Assembly: GCF_015355765.1 (NCBI RefSeq)
Contig: NZ_JACWNA010000001.1
Coordinates: 62,001-126,000, forward strand
Length of the DNA stretch: 64,000 bases
DNA from: Actinomyces haliotis
GTDB taxonomy: Bacteria; Actinomycetota; Actinomycetes; Actinomycetales; Actinomycetaceae
Direction of reading: 5' to 3'
Notes under the pieces: model-generated
The model's database searches: none
Seen by the model: the letters and a program-made list of their open reading frames with translations, nothing else
Told to the model about the DNA's origin: nothing
Translations under genes and position numbers: made by a program
Part shown: piece by piece, positions 8,701 to 17,115 of the stretch
Position numbering within the stretch: the stretch's first letter is position 1
How the letters are laid out: each line of letters begins with the position of its first letter

Positions 8701-11073
8701 ATGGCAGTCGAGGACCGACCCGAGAACCGCAACGTCGAGACGAGCCCCGCCGAGAGGGTGCGCGTCGGCATCCTCACCTCCGGCGGCGACGCCCAGGGCA
8801 TGAACGCCGCCGTCCGTGCCGTGGTGCGCACGGCGCTGCGCGCGGGCGCCCAGCCCTACGCCGTCATGGAGGGATGGTCCGGAGCGGTCAAGGGCGGGGA
8901 CGGGATCCGCCCCCTCGAGTGGGACTCCGTCGGCTCCATCCTCCACAAGGGCGGCACCATCATCGGCACCGCCCGCTGCGCCGAGTTCCGCGAGCGCGCC
9001 GGGCAGCTCGAGGCCGCCGCGAACCTGCTGGAGCACGGCATCGACCGCCTCGTCGTCATCGGCGGCGACGGCTCCCTCACCGGTACCAACGAGTTCCGCA
9101 AGAACTGGCCGGGGCTCGTGGCCGAGCTCGCGGACACCGGGCGCATCACCCCCGAGACGGCGCAGGCCCATCCCCAGCTCATGGTCACGGGGCTCGTGGG
9201 GTCGATCGACAACGACCTCGTCGGAGCGGACATGACGATCGGCACCGACTCCGCCCTCCACCGCATCCTCGAGGCCATCGACGACATCTCCTCCACGGCG
9301 GCGAGCCACCAGCGCACCTTCGTCGTCGAGGTCATGGGCCGCCACTGCGGCTACCTCGCCCTCATGGCCGCCGTCGCCGGCGGCTGCGACTACGTCCTCG
9401 TCCCCGAGCTCCCGCCCGCCGAGGGCTGGGAGGAGGACATGTGCCTCAAGCTCCGCACCGGCCGCGAAGCCGGGCGCCGCGAGTCCATGGTCATCGTCGC
9501 GGAGGGGGCGACCGACCGCGCCGGCAACCGCATCACGGCCGACGACGTCCGTCAGATCATCGAGGAGCGGCTCGGCGAGCAGCCCCGCGTCACGATCCTG
9601 GGCCACGTGCAGCGTGGCGGTCGGCCCAGCGCCTACGACCGCTGGATGTCGACCCTGCTGGGCTGCGCGGCCGCCCGCGAGGTCATGCTGGCCCGCCCCG
9701 AGGACGAGCCCGTCATCATCGCGGAGCGTCACAACCGCATCCACCGGCTGCCGATGATGGAGCACATCGGTCGCACGCGCGCCGTCGCCAAGCTCGTCGA
9801 GGACGGCGACTACGAGGGCGCCATCGAGGCGCGCGGCGCGAGCTTCGGGCAGATGCTCGAGCTCTTCGAGACCATGTCCACTCCCCCGGTGCTCGACCCG
9901 GCCGCCATCGGCGAGCTGCACCACCGTGCGGAGGCGGACGACGACTCGCCCGCGCGCTCGCGGCGCATCGCGATCGTCCACGCGGGCGGCCTCGCCCCGG
10001 GCATGAACACGGCGGCCCGCGCGGCCGTGCGCCTCGGGCTCGACCACGACTTCACCATGCTCGGCGTCAACGGCGGCTTCCAGGGCCTGCTCGACGGGGA
10101 CGTCCGCGAGCTGTCGTGGGACGACGTCGAGGGCTGGGTCGGCGACGGCGGCGCCGAGCTCGGCACGCGCCGCGAGGTCCCCACCGTCGAGCAGCTGTAC
10201 GCGCTGGGCCGCTCCATCGAGTCCCACGGCATCGACGGGCTCCTCGTCATCGGCGGCTTCAACGCCTACCTGGCCTCGAACCTCCTCGTGCGCGAGCGCG
10301 ACCGCTACCCCGCCTTCAACGTCCCCATCGTGTGCGTGCCCGCCTCGATCGACAACAACCTGCCCGGCTCCGAGCTGAGCATCGGCGCTGACACGGCGCT
10401 CAACAACGCCGTGACCTCCCTCGACGCGATCAAGCAGTCCGGCGCGGCCTCGCACCGCTGCTTCGTCGCGGAGGTCATGGGACGCCGGTGCGGGTACCTG
10501 TCTCTCATGAGCGGCCTGGCGGCCGGCGCGGAGAAGGTGTACCTCCACGAGGACGGCATCACGCTCTCGGAGCTGGCCGCGGACTCCGAGCGGATGGTCA
10601 CGTCCTTCCGATCGGGCCGCAAGCTCTACCTCGTGGTCCGCAACGAGCGGGCGAGCGAGGGCTACACGACGGACGTCCTCGCCAAGATCTTCACGGAGGA
10701 GGGACACGGGCTCTACGACGTGCGCGAGGCGATCGTCGGCCACGTCCAGCAGGGCGGCGACCCCACCCCCTTCGACCGCATCATGGCGACGAAGCTCGTC
10801 TCTCACGCTCTGCGGCTCCTCTCGGACCAGCTCGACGCCGGGACGTTCCACTCGAGCTACGTCGGCCTCGTCGAGGGCCGCATCACGCACCACCCCCTCG
10901 AGCGCATGAACGAGGAGCTCGACCTGGTCAACCGCCGTCCGCGCGAGCAGTGGTGGACGGGGCTCCGGGACGCCATCTCGCTCGTGAGCCAGGAGGGGGG
11001 GGTGCTCGCGCCCGAGGACCTTCCGGCCTTCGGACCGACCCGCACCCAGGCGGAGCGGGCCGCACGCGCCTGA
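8701..11073 (+). CDS. 6-phosphofructokinase, double-domain eukaryote-like type
   Basis: This 790-residue protein carries two complete PFK domains, as in animal and fungal PFK1, instead of one domain of about 320-340. The N-terminal half (about 20-395) has RVGILTSGGDAQGMNAAVRA, the ATP-type GGDGS at 121-125, and GSIDNDLVGADMTIGTDSAL with catalytic Asp170 and Asp172. The C-terminal half (about 420-770) keeps the fold (RIAIVHAGGLAPGMNTAARAA, GHVQQGGDPTPFDR), but its GGDGS is replaced by GGFNAY (518-523) and the second Asp by Asn (SIDNN, 549-553). This is the pattern of the regulatory half of eukaryotic PFK. ATG 8701 is preceded by GGAAGGACGTC. It commits fructose-6-phosphate to glycolysis and stands alone, with a hairpin downstream. 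Confidence 0.93.
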   Translation: MAVEDRPENRNVETSPAERVRVGILTSGGDAQGMNAAVRAVVRTALRAGAQPYAVMEGWSGAVKGGDGIRPLEWDSVGSILHKGGTIIGTARCAEFRERAGQLEAAANLLEHGIDRLVVIGGDGSLTGTNEFRKNWPGLVAELADTGRITPETAQAHPQLMVTGLVGSIDNDLVGADMTIGTDSALHRILEAIDDISSTAASHQRTFVVEVMGRHCGYLALMAAVAGGCDYVLVPELPPAEGWEEDMCLKLRTGREAGRRESMVIVAEGATDRAGNRITADDVRQIIEERLGEQPRVTILGHVQRGGRPSAYDRWMSTLLGCAAAREVMLARPEDEPVIIAERHNRIHRLPMMEHIGRTRAVAKLVEDGDYEGAIEARGASFGQMLELFETMSTPPVLDPAAIGELHHRAEADDDSPARSRRIAIVHAGGLAPGMNTAARAAVRLGLDHDFTMLGVNGGFQGLLDGDVRELSWDDVEGWVGDGGAELGTRREVPTVEQLYALGRSIESHGIDGLLVIGGFNAYLASNLLVRERDRYPAFNVPIVCVPASIDNNLPGSELSIGADTALNNAVTSLDAIKQSGAASHRCFVAEVMGRRCGYLSLMSGLAAGAEKVYLHEDGITLSELAADSERMVTSFRSGRKLYLVVRNERASEGYTTDVLAKIFTEEGHGLYDVREAIVGHVQQGGDPTPFDRIMATKLVSHALRLLSDQLDAGTFHSSYVGLVEGRITHHPLERMNEELDLVNRRPREQWWTGLRDAISLVSQEGGVLAPEDLPAFGPTRTQAERAARA

Positions 11074-11092
11074 GCCCGGGCACCGGGCCGAC

Positions 11093-11118
11093 AGCGGGCC
11101 CCGGAGGCGGGGTCCGCT
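11093..11118 (+). terminator. Hairpin after pfk
   Basis: A 10-bp stem with one G-T pair (11093-11102 with 11109-11118) and a 6-nt loop lies 20 nt after the pfk stop and before the clc start at 11180. Confidence 0.55.
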
Positions 11119-11179
11119 GAGCCGGCTGGGCCCGAGTGCCTCGGCCCCTGCCCCGGATCCGCCGCCGGTACCGTCGAGC

Positions 11180-12505
11180 ATGATGAGCACGTCCCGTCCC
11201 GCCGCTTGCGGCGCTCCCTCCCCCGCCCCGGGCCAGTGGTGGCGGCTCAGCCTGACGATCCTCCTGAGCGGCGTGGCCGCAGGCCTCATCGGCATCTCGA
11301 TGGCGTACCTCCTCGAGGGCTTCGAGTGGCTCTTCTACGGCGTGCGGGACGGCTCCCTGCCGCAGCGCGTCACGGAGGCCGCCACGTGGCGCCGCGTCCT
11401 CGCGCCCGCGGCCGGTGGGCTCGTCGCGGGATCGCTGTGGTGGTGGGAGCGCGCCACCGGCGGCGTCGTGACCGTCGAGCGGACCGTCGAGGACACCTCA
11501 CTCGACTCCGCCCGCCGCATGGGGATCCTGCGTCCCTTCGCCGACGCCGTCCTCCAGGTCCTCACCGTCGGCTCAGGCAACTCGGTGGGCCGCGAGGGCG
11601 CCCCGAGGCTCGCGGCCGGAGCCGTCGCCTCCCGCGTCTCGCTGGCACTGCGTGTCGACGTCGAGTGGGTCCCGGTCCTCGTCGCCTCCGCCGCGGGCGC
11701 GGGCCTGGCCGCCATGTACAACGCACCGCTCGGCGGTGCCGCCTACGCCGTCGAGATCGTCATGCTGGCCTCCACCCGGGCCGGCCGGGGCGTGCGCGCC
11801 CCCGCCCTCGCCGTCGTCATCTCGGTGCTCGCCACCGTCGTGTCGTGGCTCCACTCGCACGCCGCCGCGAGCCTGTCGATGCCGCGGGCGCCTCTGGCGG
11901 GCGCCGACCTCCTCGCCGCGGTCGTCGTCATCCCGACGGCCGCGCTCGCGGGCTGGGGCGCTCGAAGCCTGTGGGGCTGGTTCAAGGCTCACAGGCTCCC
12001 GGACTCGTGGACCCTGCCACTCGCGATCGGCGGGGCGGGTCTCCTCACGGGCACAACCTCGCTGTGGCTCGCCGAGCTTCCGGGCAACGGCAAGGACGCC
12101 TTCCAGGCGGCACTCACGAGCCCGCCCACCGGGACGGCGCTCGTGGCGCTCGCCGGCGTCATCGTCCTCAAGCCCCTGCTCACGGGCGCGACCCTGGGCG
12201 CCGGTGCGACGGGCGGTCTGCTCGCGCCGTCCTTCGCCCTCGGGTCCTCGGTCGGTGCGGCGCTCGCGGGGCTCGCGCACCTCGCGGGCGCGGACGTGTC
12301 CGTGGCCGCCATGGCCGTCCTCGGCGGCGGGGTCGTCCTCGCGGTGACCCAGAAGGCTCCGGTCTTCGCGGCGCTCTTCATCTGGGAGCTCCCGCACGCG
12401 CCCCTCTGGCTCCTGCCGGTCCTGCTCATCGGGACGACGGGCGCGGTCGCCGTCACGACCTGGCTGCCCGGCCGGCGGGCGGATGCCCGCCTGCACCGGG
12501 CCTGA
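11180..12505 (+). CDS. CLC family chloride channel / Cl-/H+ antiporter
   Basis: The 441-residue protein is hydrophobic throughout, with about ten membrane helices. Diagnostic CLC motifs are present: GSGNSVGREGAPRLAAGA at about 133-150, which includes the gating glutamate of GREG, and GATGGLLAPSFALGSSVGAAL at about 339-359, the GGxFAP-type anion-binding segment. An extra Ala is inserted in the usual GREGP. The family exchanges chloride (or fluoride) for protons, or conducts chloride, at the cytoplasmic membrane. Two consecutive ATG codons (11180, 11183) make the exact start uncertain by one residue. It is convergent with the following GH13 gene across 36 nt. Confidence 0.88.
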   Translation: MMSTSRPAACGAPSPAPGQWWRLSLTILLSGVAAGLIGISMAYLLEGFEWLFYGVRDGSLPQRVTEAATWRRVLAPAAGGLVAGSLWWWERATGGVVTVERTVEDTSLDSARRMGILRPFADAVLQVLTVGSGNSVGREGAPRLAAGAVASRVSLALRVDVEWVPVLVASAAGAGLAAMYNAPLGGAAYAVEIVMLASTRAGRGVRAPALAVVISVLATVVSWLHSHAAASLSMPRAPLAGADLLAAVVVIPTAALAGWGARSLWGWFKAHRLPDSWTLPLAIGGAGLLTGTTSLWLAELPGNGKDAFQAALTSPPTGTALVALAGVIVLKPLLTGATLGAGATGGLLAPSFALGSSVGAALAGLAHLAGADVSVAAMAVLGGGVVLAVTQKAPVFAALFIWELPHAPLWLLPVLLIGTTGAVAVTTWLPGRRADARLHRA

Positions 12506-12541
12506 CGTCCTCGCTGGTCGACGCCCCGCGTCCCGGCCCGG

Positions 12542-14425
12542 TCAGAGGCTGCGTCGCAGGAGCACCGAGTCCCAGCCGTCCAGGTGCTCGGGGAGACCGG
12601 TCCCCGACGCGGCCGCCTCGCCGGAGGGCAGGCTCGCGACGAGGAGCCGCTGCGCGCTCGTCCACTCCGCCAGGTCGAGCCCCTCGGCAGCGAGACGACC
12701 GCGCAGCGCGGAGCCCTCGCCGGTGTCGAGACCGTCCCGGCTGCAGGAGGCGACGAGGAGCAGCTGCTCGCGACCGCCGTCGGCCGTCAGGTGCTCGCGC
12801 AGGATGACCCATGAACCGGGGTCCTCGGCGTCGAGGAGGCGGAAGGTGCCCAGGGCCAGGGCGTCGTCCGAGTGGCGCAGGCTGATGAGCGCCCGGTAGT
12901 GCTCGAAGACGCTGCCCGGCACGCCCACCTGGGCGGCGGCGTTGATGTCAGCGGCGTTGGGAGCGACGTCGATCCACGGGGTACCGGTGGTGAAGCCCGC
13001 GTTCTCGGTGGCGTCCCACTGGACAGGGGTACGGGCGTTGTCGCGCGAGTTCGGCTTGAGGCCGTCGAGGACCGCGGCAGGGTCGTCCCCGACGCCGACG
13101 CGCTCGTGGAAGTGGTTGACGGACTCGAGGTCGCGGAAGTCGTCGATCGAGGTGAAGACCGTGTTCGTCTGGCCGAGCTCCTCCCCCTGGTAGACGTAGG
13201 GCGTGCCGCGGTGCGCGTGGAGGATCGAGGCGAGGGTCTTCGCGGAGAGCTCGCGCCAGGCGGGGTCGTCGTCACCGAAGCGGGAGACCGCCCGGGGCTG
13301 GTCGTGGTTGTCCCAGTAGAGGGAGTTCCAGCCCTTCTCCTCGGTCACGGCACCGGCCTCGTCCGTGTGCGGCGCCAGGGCCGCCTGCCAGTCGGCGAGA
13401 TTCTTCTTGAGGACGACGCGGTCCACCGCCACCGGGTCGAACTTGCCGTGAGGGCCGTCCGCGAGGTCGACGTGCTCGAACTGGAAGACCATGTCGACCT
13501 CGGCGCGGGCAGGGTCGGTGAACAGCGCCGCCTCGTCCCGGGTGACGCCGGGGGTCTCGCCCACGGTGATGACGTGGGCCTCGCGCGGCGCGAAGACGGC
13601 CTCGTTCATCTCGTGCAGGAACTCGTGGACCCGGGGCCCGTTGGCGACCGCGACGAAGCCCGAGCCGTGAAGGTCGCCCTCCCCCTTGGGGCCGTCAGCG
13701 AGCGGGTAGGTCTTGGAGATGAGGTTGATGACGTCCATGCGGAAGCCGTCGACGCCGCGGTCCACCCAGCGGTTCATGAAGGCGTACACGGCCTGCCGCA
13801 CCTCGGGGTTCTCCCAGTTGAGGTCGGGCTGCTTGGGGGAGAACAGGTGGAGAAAGTACTCGTGGGTGGCCTCGTCCCACTGCCAGGCCGAGCCTGAGAA
13901 GGCGGAGCCCCAGTTGGTCGGCTCCGTGCCGGGCTGCCCGGGCTCAAGCCCCTCGACCTCACGGGCGGGGCGCCAGATGTACCAGTCGCGCTTCGGGTCG
14001 TCCTTGGAGGAGCGGGAGGCGCGGAACCAGGCGTGCTCGTCGCTCGTGTGGTTGACGACGAGGTCCATGACGAGGCGCATGCCGCGGGCGTGGAGCCCGG
14101 CGATGAGCTCGTCGAGGTCGGCGAGGGTGCCGAACATCGGGTCGACGTCCTCGTAGTCGGCGATGTCGTAGCCGTTGTCGTCCTGCGGGGAGCGGTAGAC
14201 GGGGCTGAGCCAGACGACGTCGACGCCGAGGGAGTCGAGGTGGTCGAGGCGGCTCGTGATGCCGCGGACGTCGCCGAGGCCGTCGCCGTCGGTGTCCTGG
14301 AAGGAGCGCGGGTAGACCTGGTAGACGACGGCGCGGCGCCACCACTCGGGGTCCTCCCCCGCGTGGCGCGGGGAGACTATGAGCGGTGCGGGCGAGGCGG
14401 ACGGGTTGACCGGGGTCGTGGTCAC
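12542..14425 (-). CDS. GH13 alpha-glucosidase, oligo-1,6-glucosidase type
   Basis: This 627-residue cytoplasmic GH13 enzyme (no signal peptide) shows the catalytic set Asp231 (GFRMDVINL), Glu290 (ITVGETPG) and Asp375 (WDNHDQPR), plus the calcium-loop-like DTDGDGLGD. A Val directly after the nucleophile Asp is the feature associated with cleavage of alpha-1,6 bonds (isomaltose, isomaltotriose, panose) in this subfamily, whereas alpha-1,4-specific relatives carry Ala or Thr. QPDLNWENPEVR at about 199-210 is typical of the same group. It would split imported oligosaccharides to glucose. It is transcribed alone, facing away from the SSADH-like gene. Confidence 0.92.
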   Translation of the reverse strand: MTTTPVNPSASPAPLIVSPRHAGEDPEWWRRAVVYQVYPRSFQDTDGDGLGDVRGITSRLDHLDSLGVDVVWLSPVYRSPQDDNGYDIADYEDVDPMFGTLADLDELIAGLHARGMRLVMDLVVNHTSDEHAWFRASRSSKDDPKRDWYIWRPAREVEGLEPGQPGTEPTNWGSAFSGSAWQWDEATHEYFLHLFSPKQPDLNWENPEVRQAVYAFMNRWVDRGVDGFRMDVINLISKTYPLADGPKGEGDLHGSGFVAVANGPRVHEFLHEMNEAVFAPREAHVITVGETPGVTRDEAALFTDPARAEVDMVFQFEHVDLADGPHGKFDPVAVDRVVLKKNLADWQAALAPHTDEAGAVTEEKGWNSLYWDNHDQPRAVSRFGDDDPAWRELSAKTLASILHAHRGTPYVYQGEELGQTNTVFTSIDDFRDLESVNHFHERVGVGDDPAAVLDGLKPNSRDNARTPVQWDATENAGFTTGTPWIDVAPNAADINAAAQVGVPGSVFEHYRALISLRHSDDALALGTFRLLDAEDPGSWVILREHLTADGGREQLLLVASCSRDGLDTGEGSALRGRLAAEGLDLAEWTSAQRLLVASLPSGEAAASGTGLPEHLDGWDSVLLRRSL

Positions 14426-14645
14426 GGGGTGCTCCTGCTGGTGGGCGGTCGGCGGCTTCGTCGGCGCACGGGGCGCGGCACCGTCCTACCGCAGTGCCTT
14501 ACCGGGCTTCAAGGCCGACGGCGTCGCGCGGCGCCGTCAGGGCCCCGTATCGCAGCGCGAGAAATCGCCCCGGCCGTTTGTCCGCGCGCCCGAGGACGGG
14601 TCTACGGTGAGCGGCGTCACGCCCCACGCGTCAAGGAAGAGAGTC

Positions 14646-16040
14646 ATGGGATACCAGACCACGAACCCGTACACCGGCGAGGTCGTCAAGACCTTCGAGA
14701 CCGCCACGGAGGCGGAGATCGACGCCGCGATCGCCAAGGCCGACGCCGCCTTCGCCACCTGGAGGGACACCCCGGTGGAGGACCGCGTCGCCGTCCTCTC
14801 CAAGGCCGCCGACATCCTCGAGGAGAACACCCGAGAGTACGCCGAGGTCCTCACCCTCGAGATGGGCAAGACGATCGACGAGGCCGAGGGTGAGGTCGCC
14901 CTGTGCGCGAACATCCTGCGGTACTACGTCGACCACGCCGCCGAGCTCCTCGCCCCCAGGCCCGTCGCGGCCAAGGGCTACGGCGACATGGACGTCGTCG
15001 TCGTCCACGAGCCCCAGGGCGTCATCTACGCCGTCGAGCCGTGGAACTTCCCCTTCTACCAGGTCATCCGCGTCTCCGCGCCCCAGCTGAGCGCGGGCAA
15101 CACCCTCGTGCTCAAGCACGCCTCGATCGTGCCGCAGTCGGCTCTCAAGATGGAGGAGCTCTTCAAGGAGGCGGGCGGTCCCGAGGGCCTCCTCGTCAAC
15201 GTCTTCGCCTCCCACGAGTCCAACGAGCAGATCCTCGCCGACGAGCGCGTGCGCGGCGTTGCCCTCACCGGCTCCGAGGGCGCCGGCGCCGCCGTCGCCC
15301 AGGAAGCCGCGAAGAACCTCAAGAAGTCGACCCTCGAGCTCGGCGGCTCGGACGCGTTCATCGTCCTGGACGACGCCGACCTCGACAAGGTCGTCGACTG
15401 GGCGCTTCTCGGACGTCACTGGAACGGCGGCCAGGTCTGCACCTCCTGCAAGCGCATGATCATCGCCGACTCCCTCTACGACGAGTTTCTCGAGAAGTAC
15501 CGGGCGAAGGTCGCCACGCTCAAGCCGGGTGACCCGATGGACTCCTCGACCACCCTGCCGCCGCTGTCCTCGCAGTCCGCGGCGGACGAGCTCGCGGAGC
15601 TCGTGGCGCGCGCCCGCGAGGAGGGCGTCACCGTCGAGGAGGTCGGCGAGCCGGTCCCGCAGGAGGGCTCCTTCTTCCAGCCGACGATCCTCACTGACAT
15701 CCCGGCGGACTCGAGGACGTCCCAGACGGAGTTCTTCGGCCCCGTCTCGCAGGTCTACCGCGCCAAGGACGACGACGACGCAGTGCGCATCGCCAACAAC
15801 TCGCCCTACGGACTGGGCGGCTCGATCTACTCCTCCGACGTGCGCCGGGCCCAGGAGCTCGCTCGGCGCATCGACACCGGCATGGTCTTCATCAACCAGC
15901 CCACCGGCGTCGCCGCGGACATCCCCTTCGGCGGGGTCAAGCGCTCCGGCTACGGCCGCGAGCTCACCGAGCTGGGCCTCACCGAGTTCACGAACCAGAA
16001 GGTCGTCGCCGTCGCCGACATCGACGGCGAGTTCTTCTGA
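14646..16040 (+). CDS. NAD(P)-dependent succinate-semialdehyde dehydrogenase-like aldehyde dehydrogenase
   Basis: The 464-residue protein is a complete aldehyde dehydrogenase. Landmarks are VEPWNFPFYQVIR (cofactor site), LTGSEGAGAAVAQEAAKNLKKSTLELGGSD-type segment with the general-base Glu, and the catalytic Cys in NGGQVCTSCKR at about residue 264. GGSDAFIVLDDADLDK is typical of the succinate-semialdehyde dehydrogenase branch. ATG 14646 follows AAGGAAGAGAG. No gabT or other GABA gene is nearby, but Kgd in the same window can release succinate semialdehyde from 2-oxoglutarate, so it may complete that bypass (inference). Other aldehydes cannot be excluded. Confidence 0.82.
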   Translation: MGYQTTNPYTGEVVKTFETATEAEIDAAIAKADAAFATWRDTPVEDRVAVLSKAADILEENTREYAEVLTLEMGKTIDEAEGEVALCANILRYYVDHAAELLAPRPVAAKGYGDMDVVVVHEPQGVIYAVEPWNFPFYQVIRVSAPQLSAGNTLVLKHASIVPQSALKMEELFKEAGGPEGLLVNVFASHESNEQILADERVRGVALTGSEGAGAAVAQEAAKNLKKSTLELGGSDAFIVLDDADLDKVVDWALLGRHWNGGQVCTSCKRMIIADSLYDEFLEKYRAKVATLKPGDPMDSSTTLPPLSSQSAADELAELVARAREEGVTVEEVGEPVPQEGSFFQPTILTDIPADSRTSQTEFFGPVSQVYRAKDDDDAVRIANNSPYGLGGSIYSSDVRRAQELARRIDTGMVFINQPTGVAADIPFGGVKRSGYGRELTELGLTEFTNQKVVAVADIDGEFF

Positions 16041-16050
16041 CGGGCGGGCC

Positions 16051-16140
16051 AGGCGCCGTCGTCGGGCGGCGCCTCGCCTCCGCGCTGAACGCCGTCGCCC
16101 CCGGAACCACTCGGTTCCGGGGGCGACGGCGTTCAGCGCG
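16051..16140. terminator. Two consecutive hairpins, the second with a perfect 28-bp stem
   Basis: The first hairpin pairs AGGCGCC at 16051-16057 with GGCGCCT at 16068-16074. The second pairs 16081-16108 with 16113-16140 without a single mismatch, leaving only the loop ACTC. They lie between the converging ends of the dehydrogenase gene (plus) and the permease gene (minus), so a bidirectional terminator is the likely role. The stem is far longer than a terminator needs. Confidence 0.8.
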
Positions 16141-16170
16141 ACCGGGCCGGCGGCACGGTCCCTCGGCGGT

Positions 16171-17109
16171 TCACTTCTGCGAGCCGCGCATGACGCCGGA
16201 GATGACCCAGCGCTGGGCGATGACGTACACGAGGAACATCGGGGCGATCGCCATGAGGTAGGAGGCGAAGGACACCGGGTAGTTCGTGTTGAACTGCCCC
16301 TGGAAGACGTACTGCGCGAGCGGCAGCGTGGCCTTCGACTGGTCGGTGAGGATGACCAGCGGCAGCAGGAAGTCGTTCCACGCCCACAGGCAGGTGAGGA
16401 TGCCGACCGTGGCGTTCATCGGGGACAGCAGCGGGAAGATCACCTTCCAGAAGATGCCCCAGCGGCTCGCGCCGTCGATGGCGGCGGCCTCCTCGAGCTC
16501 CTCCGGGATCGACTTGATGAAGGAGGTGTACATGAGGATGTTGAAGGCCAGGCCGTAGACGACGTAGAGGAGAATGAGGCCCGCCTCGTTGTCGATGTGG
16601 AGCAGGGCCGTCTCCTTGACCACCGGCAGCATGATGATCGGGAAGGGGACGAAGAGCGCGGCGACTATGTAGTAGTACATCGCCTTGACCCAGCGGCGGT
16701 GCATGTTGCGGGCGAGCGCGTAGGACACCATCGAGTTGGACAGGATGGTGAAGACGGTCGCGCCGACGGTGATGATCGAGCTCGTGAGGACGCGCTTGGG
16801 GTAGGAGGTCATCTCCCAGGCGGAGCGGAAGTTGTCGAGGCTCCAGGAGTCGGGCAGGCCCCAGCCAGAGGCTGCCAGCTGCTCCGGCGTCTTGAAGGCT
16901 GTGACGACGGTGAAGTAGAGCGGCACGAGGATCGTGAGGCTGAGGACGACGGCGAGGACGGTCGTCCACCAGTTCGTCCGGCCGAAGGTGTGGCGTGAGT
17001 GCCGGCGCGTCCGGTAGGTCCTCTCGTCGGCGGGCGGGCGGGCGCCGTCGGCGATGGTGCCGGTGGCGCTGACGGAGGCGTCGGGGGATGCGGGAGCTGC
17101 TGCGGTCAT
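16171..17109 (-). CDS. Sugar ABC transporter permease, MalG type
   Basis: The 312-residue inner-membrane protein has a 40-residue hydrophilic lead and six membrane helices. The cytoplasmic EAA loop that contacts the ATPase is clear at about residues 218-237 (EELEEAAAIDGASRWGIFWK). It belongs to the CUT1 family of oligosaccharide importers and pairs with the upstream permease and binding protein. Its gene starts 6 nt after the preceding stop. No ATPase gene follows; a hairpin ends the operon. Substrate is likely a glucose-containing oligosaccharide, judging from the flanking GH13 and GH31 genes (inference). Confidence 0.92.
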   Translation of the reverse strand: MTAAAPASPDASVSATGTIADGARPPADERTYRTRRHSRHTFGRTNWWTTVLAVVLSLTILVPLYFTVVTAFKTPEQLAASGWGLPDSWSLDNFRSAWEMTSYPKRVLTSSIITVGATVFTILSNSMVSYALARNMHRRWVKAMYYYIVAALFVPFPIIMLPVVKETALLHIDNEAGLILLYVVYGLAFNILMYTSFIKSIPEELEEAAAIDGASRWGIFWKVIFPLLSPMNATVGILTCLWAWNDFLLPLVILTDQSKATLPLAQYVFQGQFNTNYPVSFASYLMAIAPMFLVYVIAQRWVISGVMRGSQK

Positions 17110-17115
17110 CGCGGA

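Noticed and set aside
8569-11295. A 908-codon minus-strand frame opposite pfk
   Set aside because: Antisense shadow caused by GC-rich third positions; composition is dominated by V, D, E, R, A and G and pfk explains the region.
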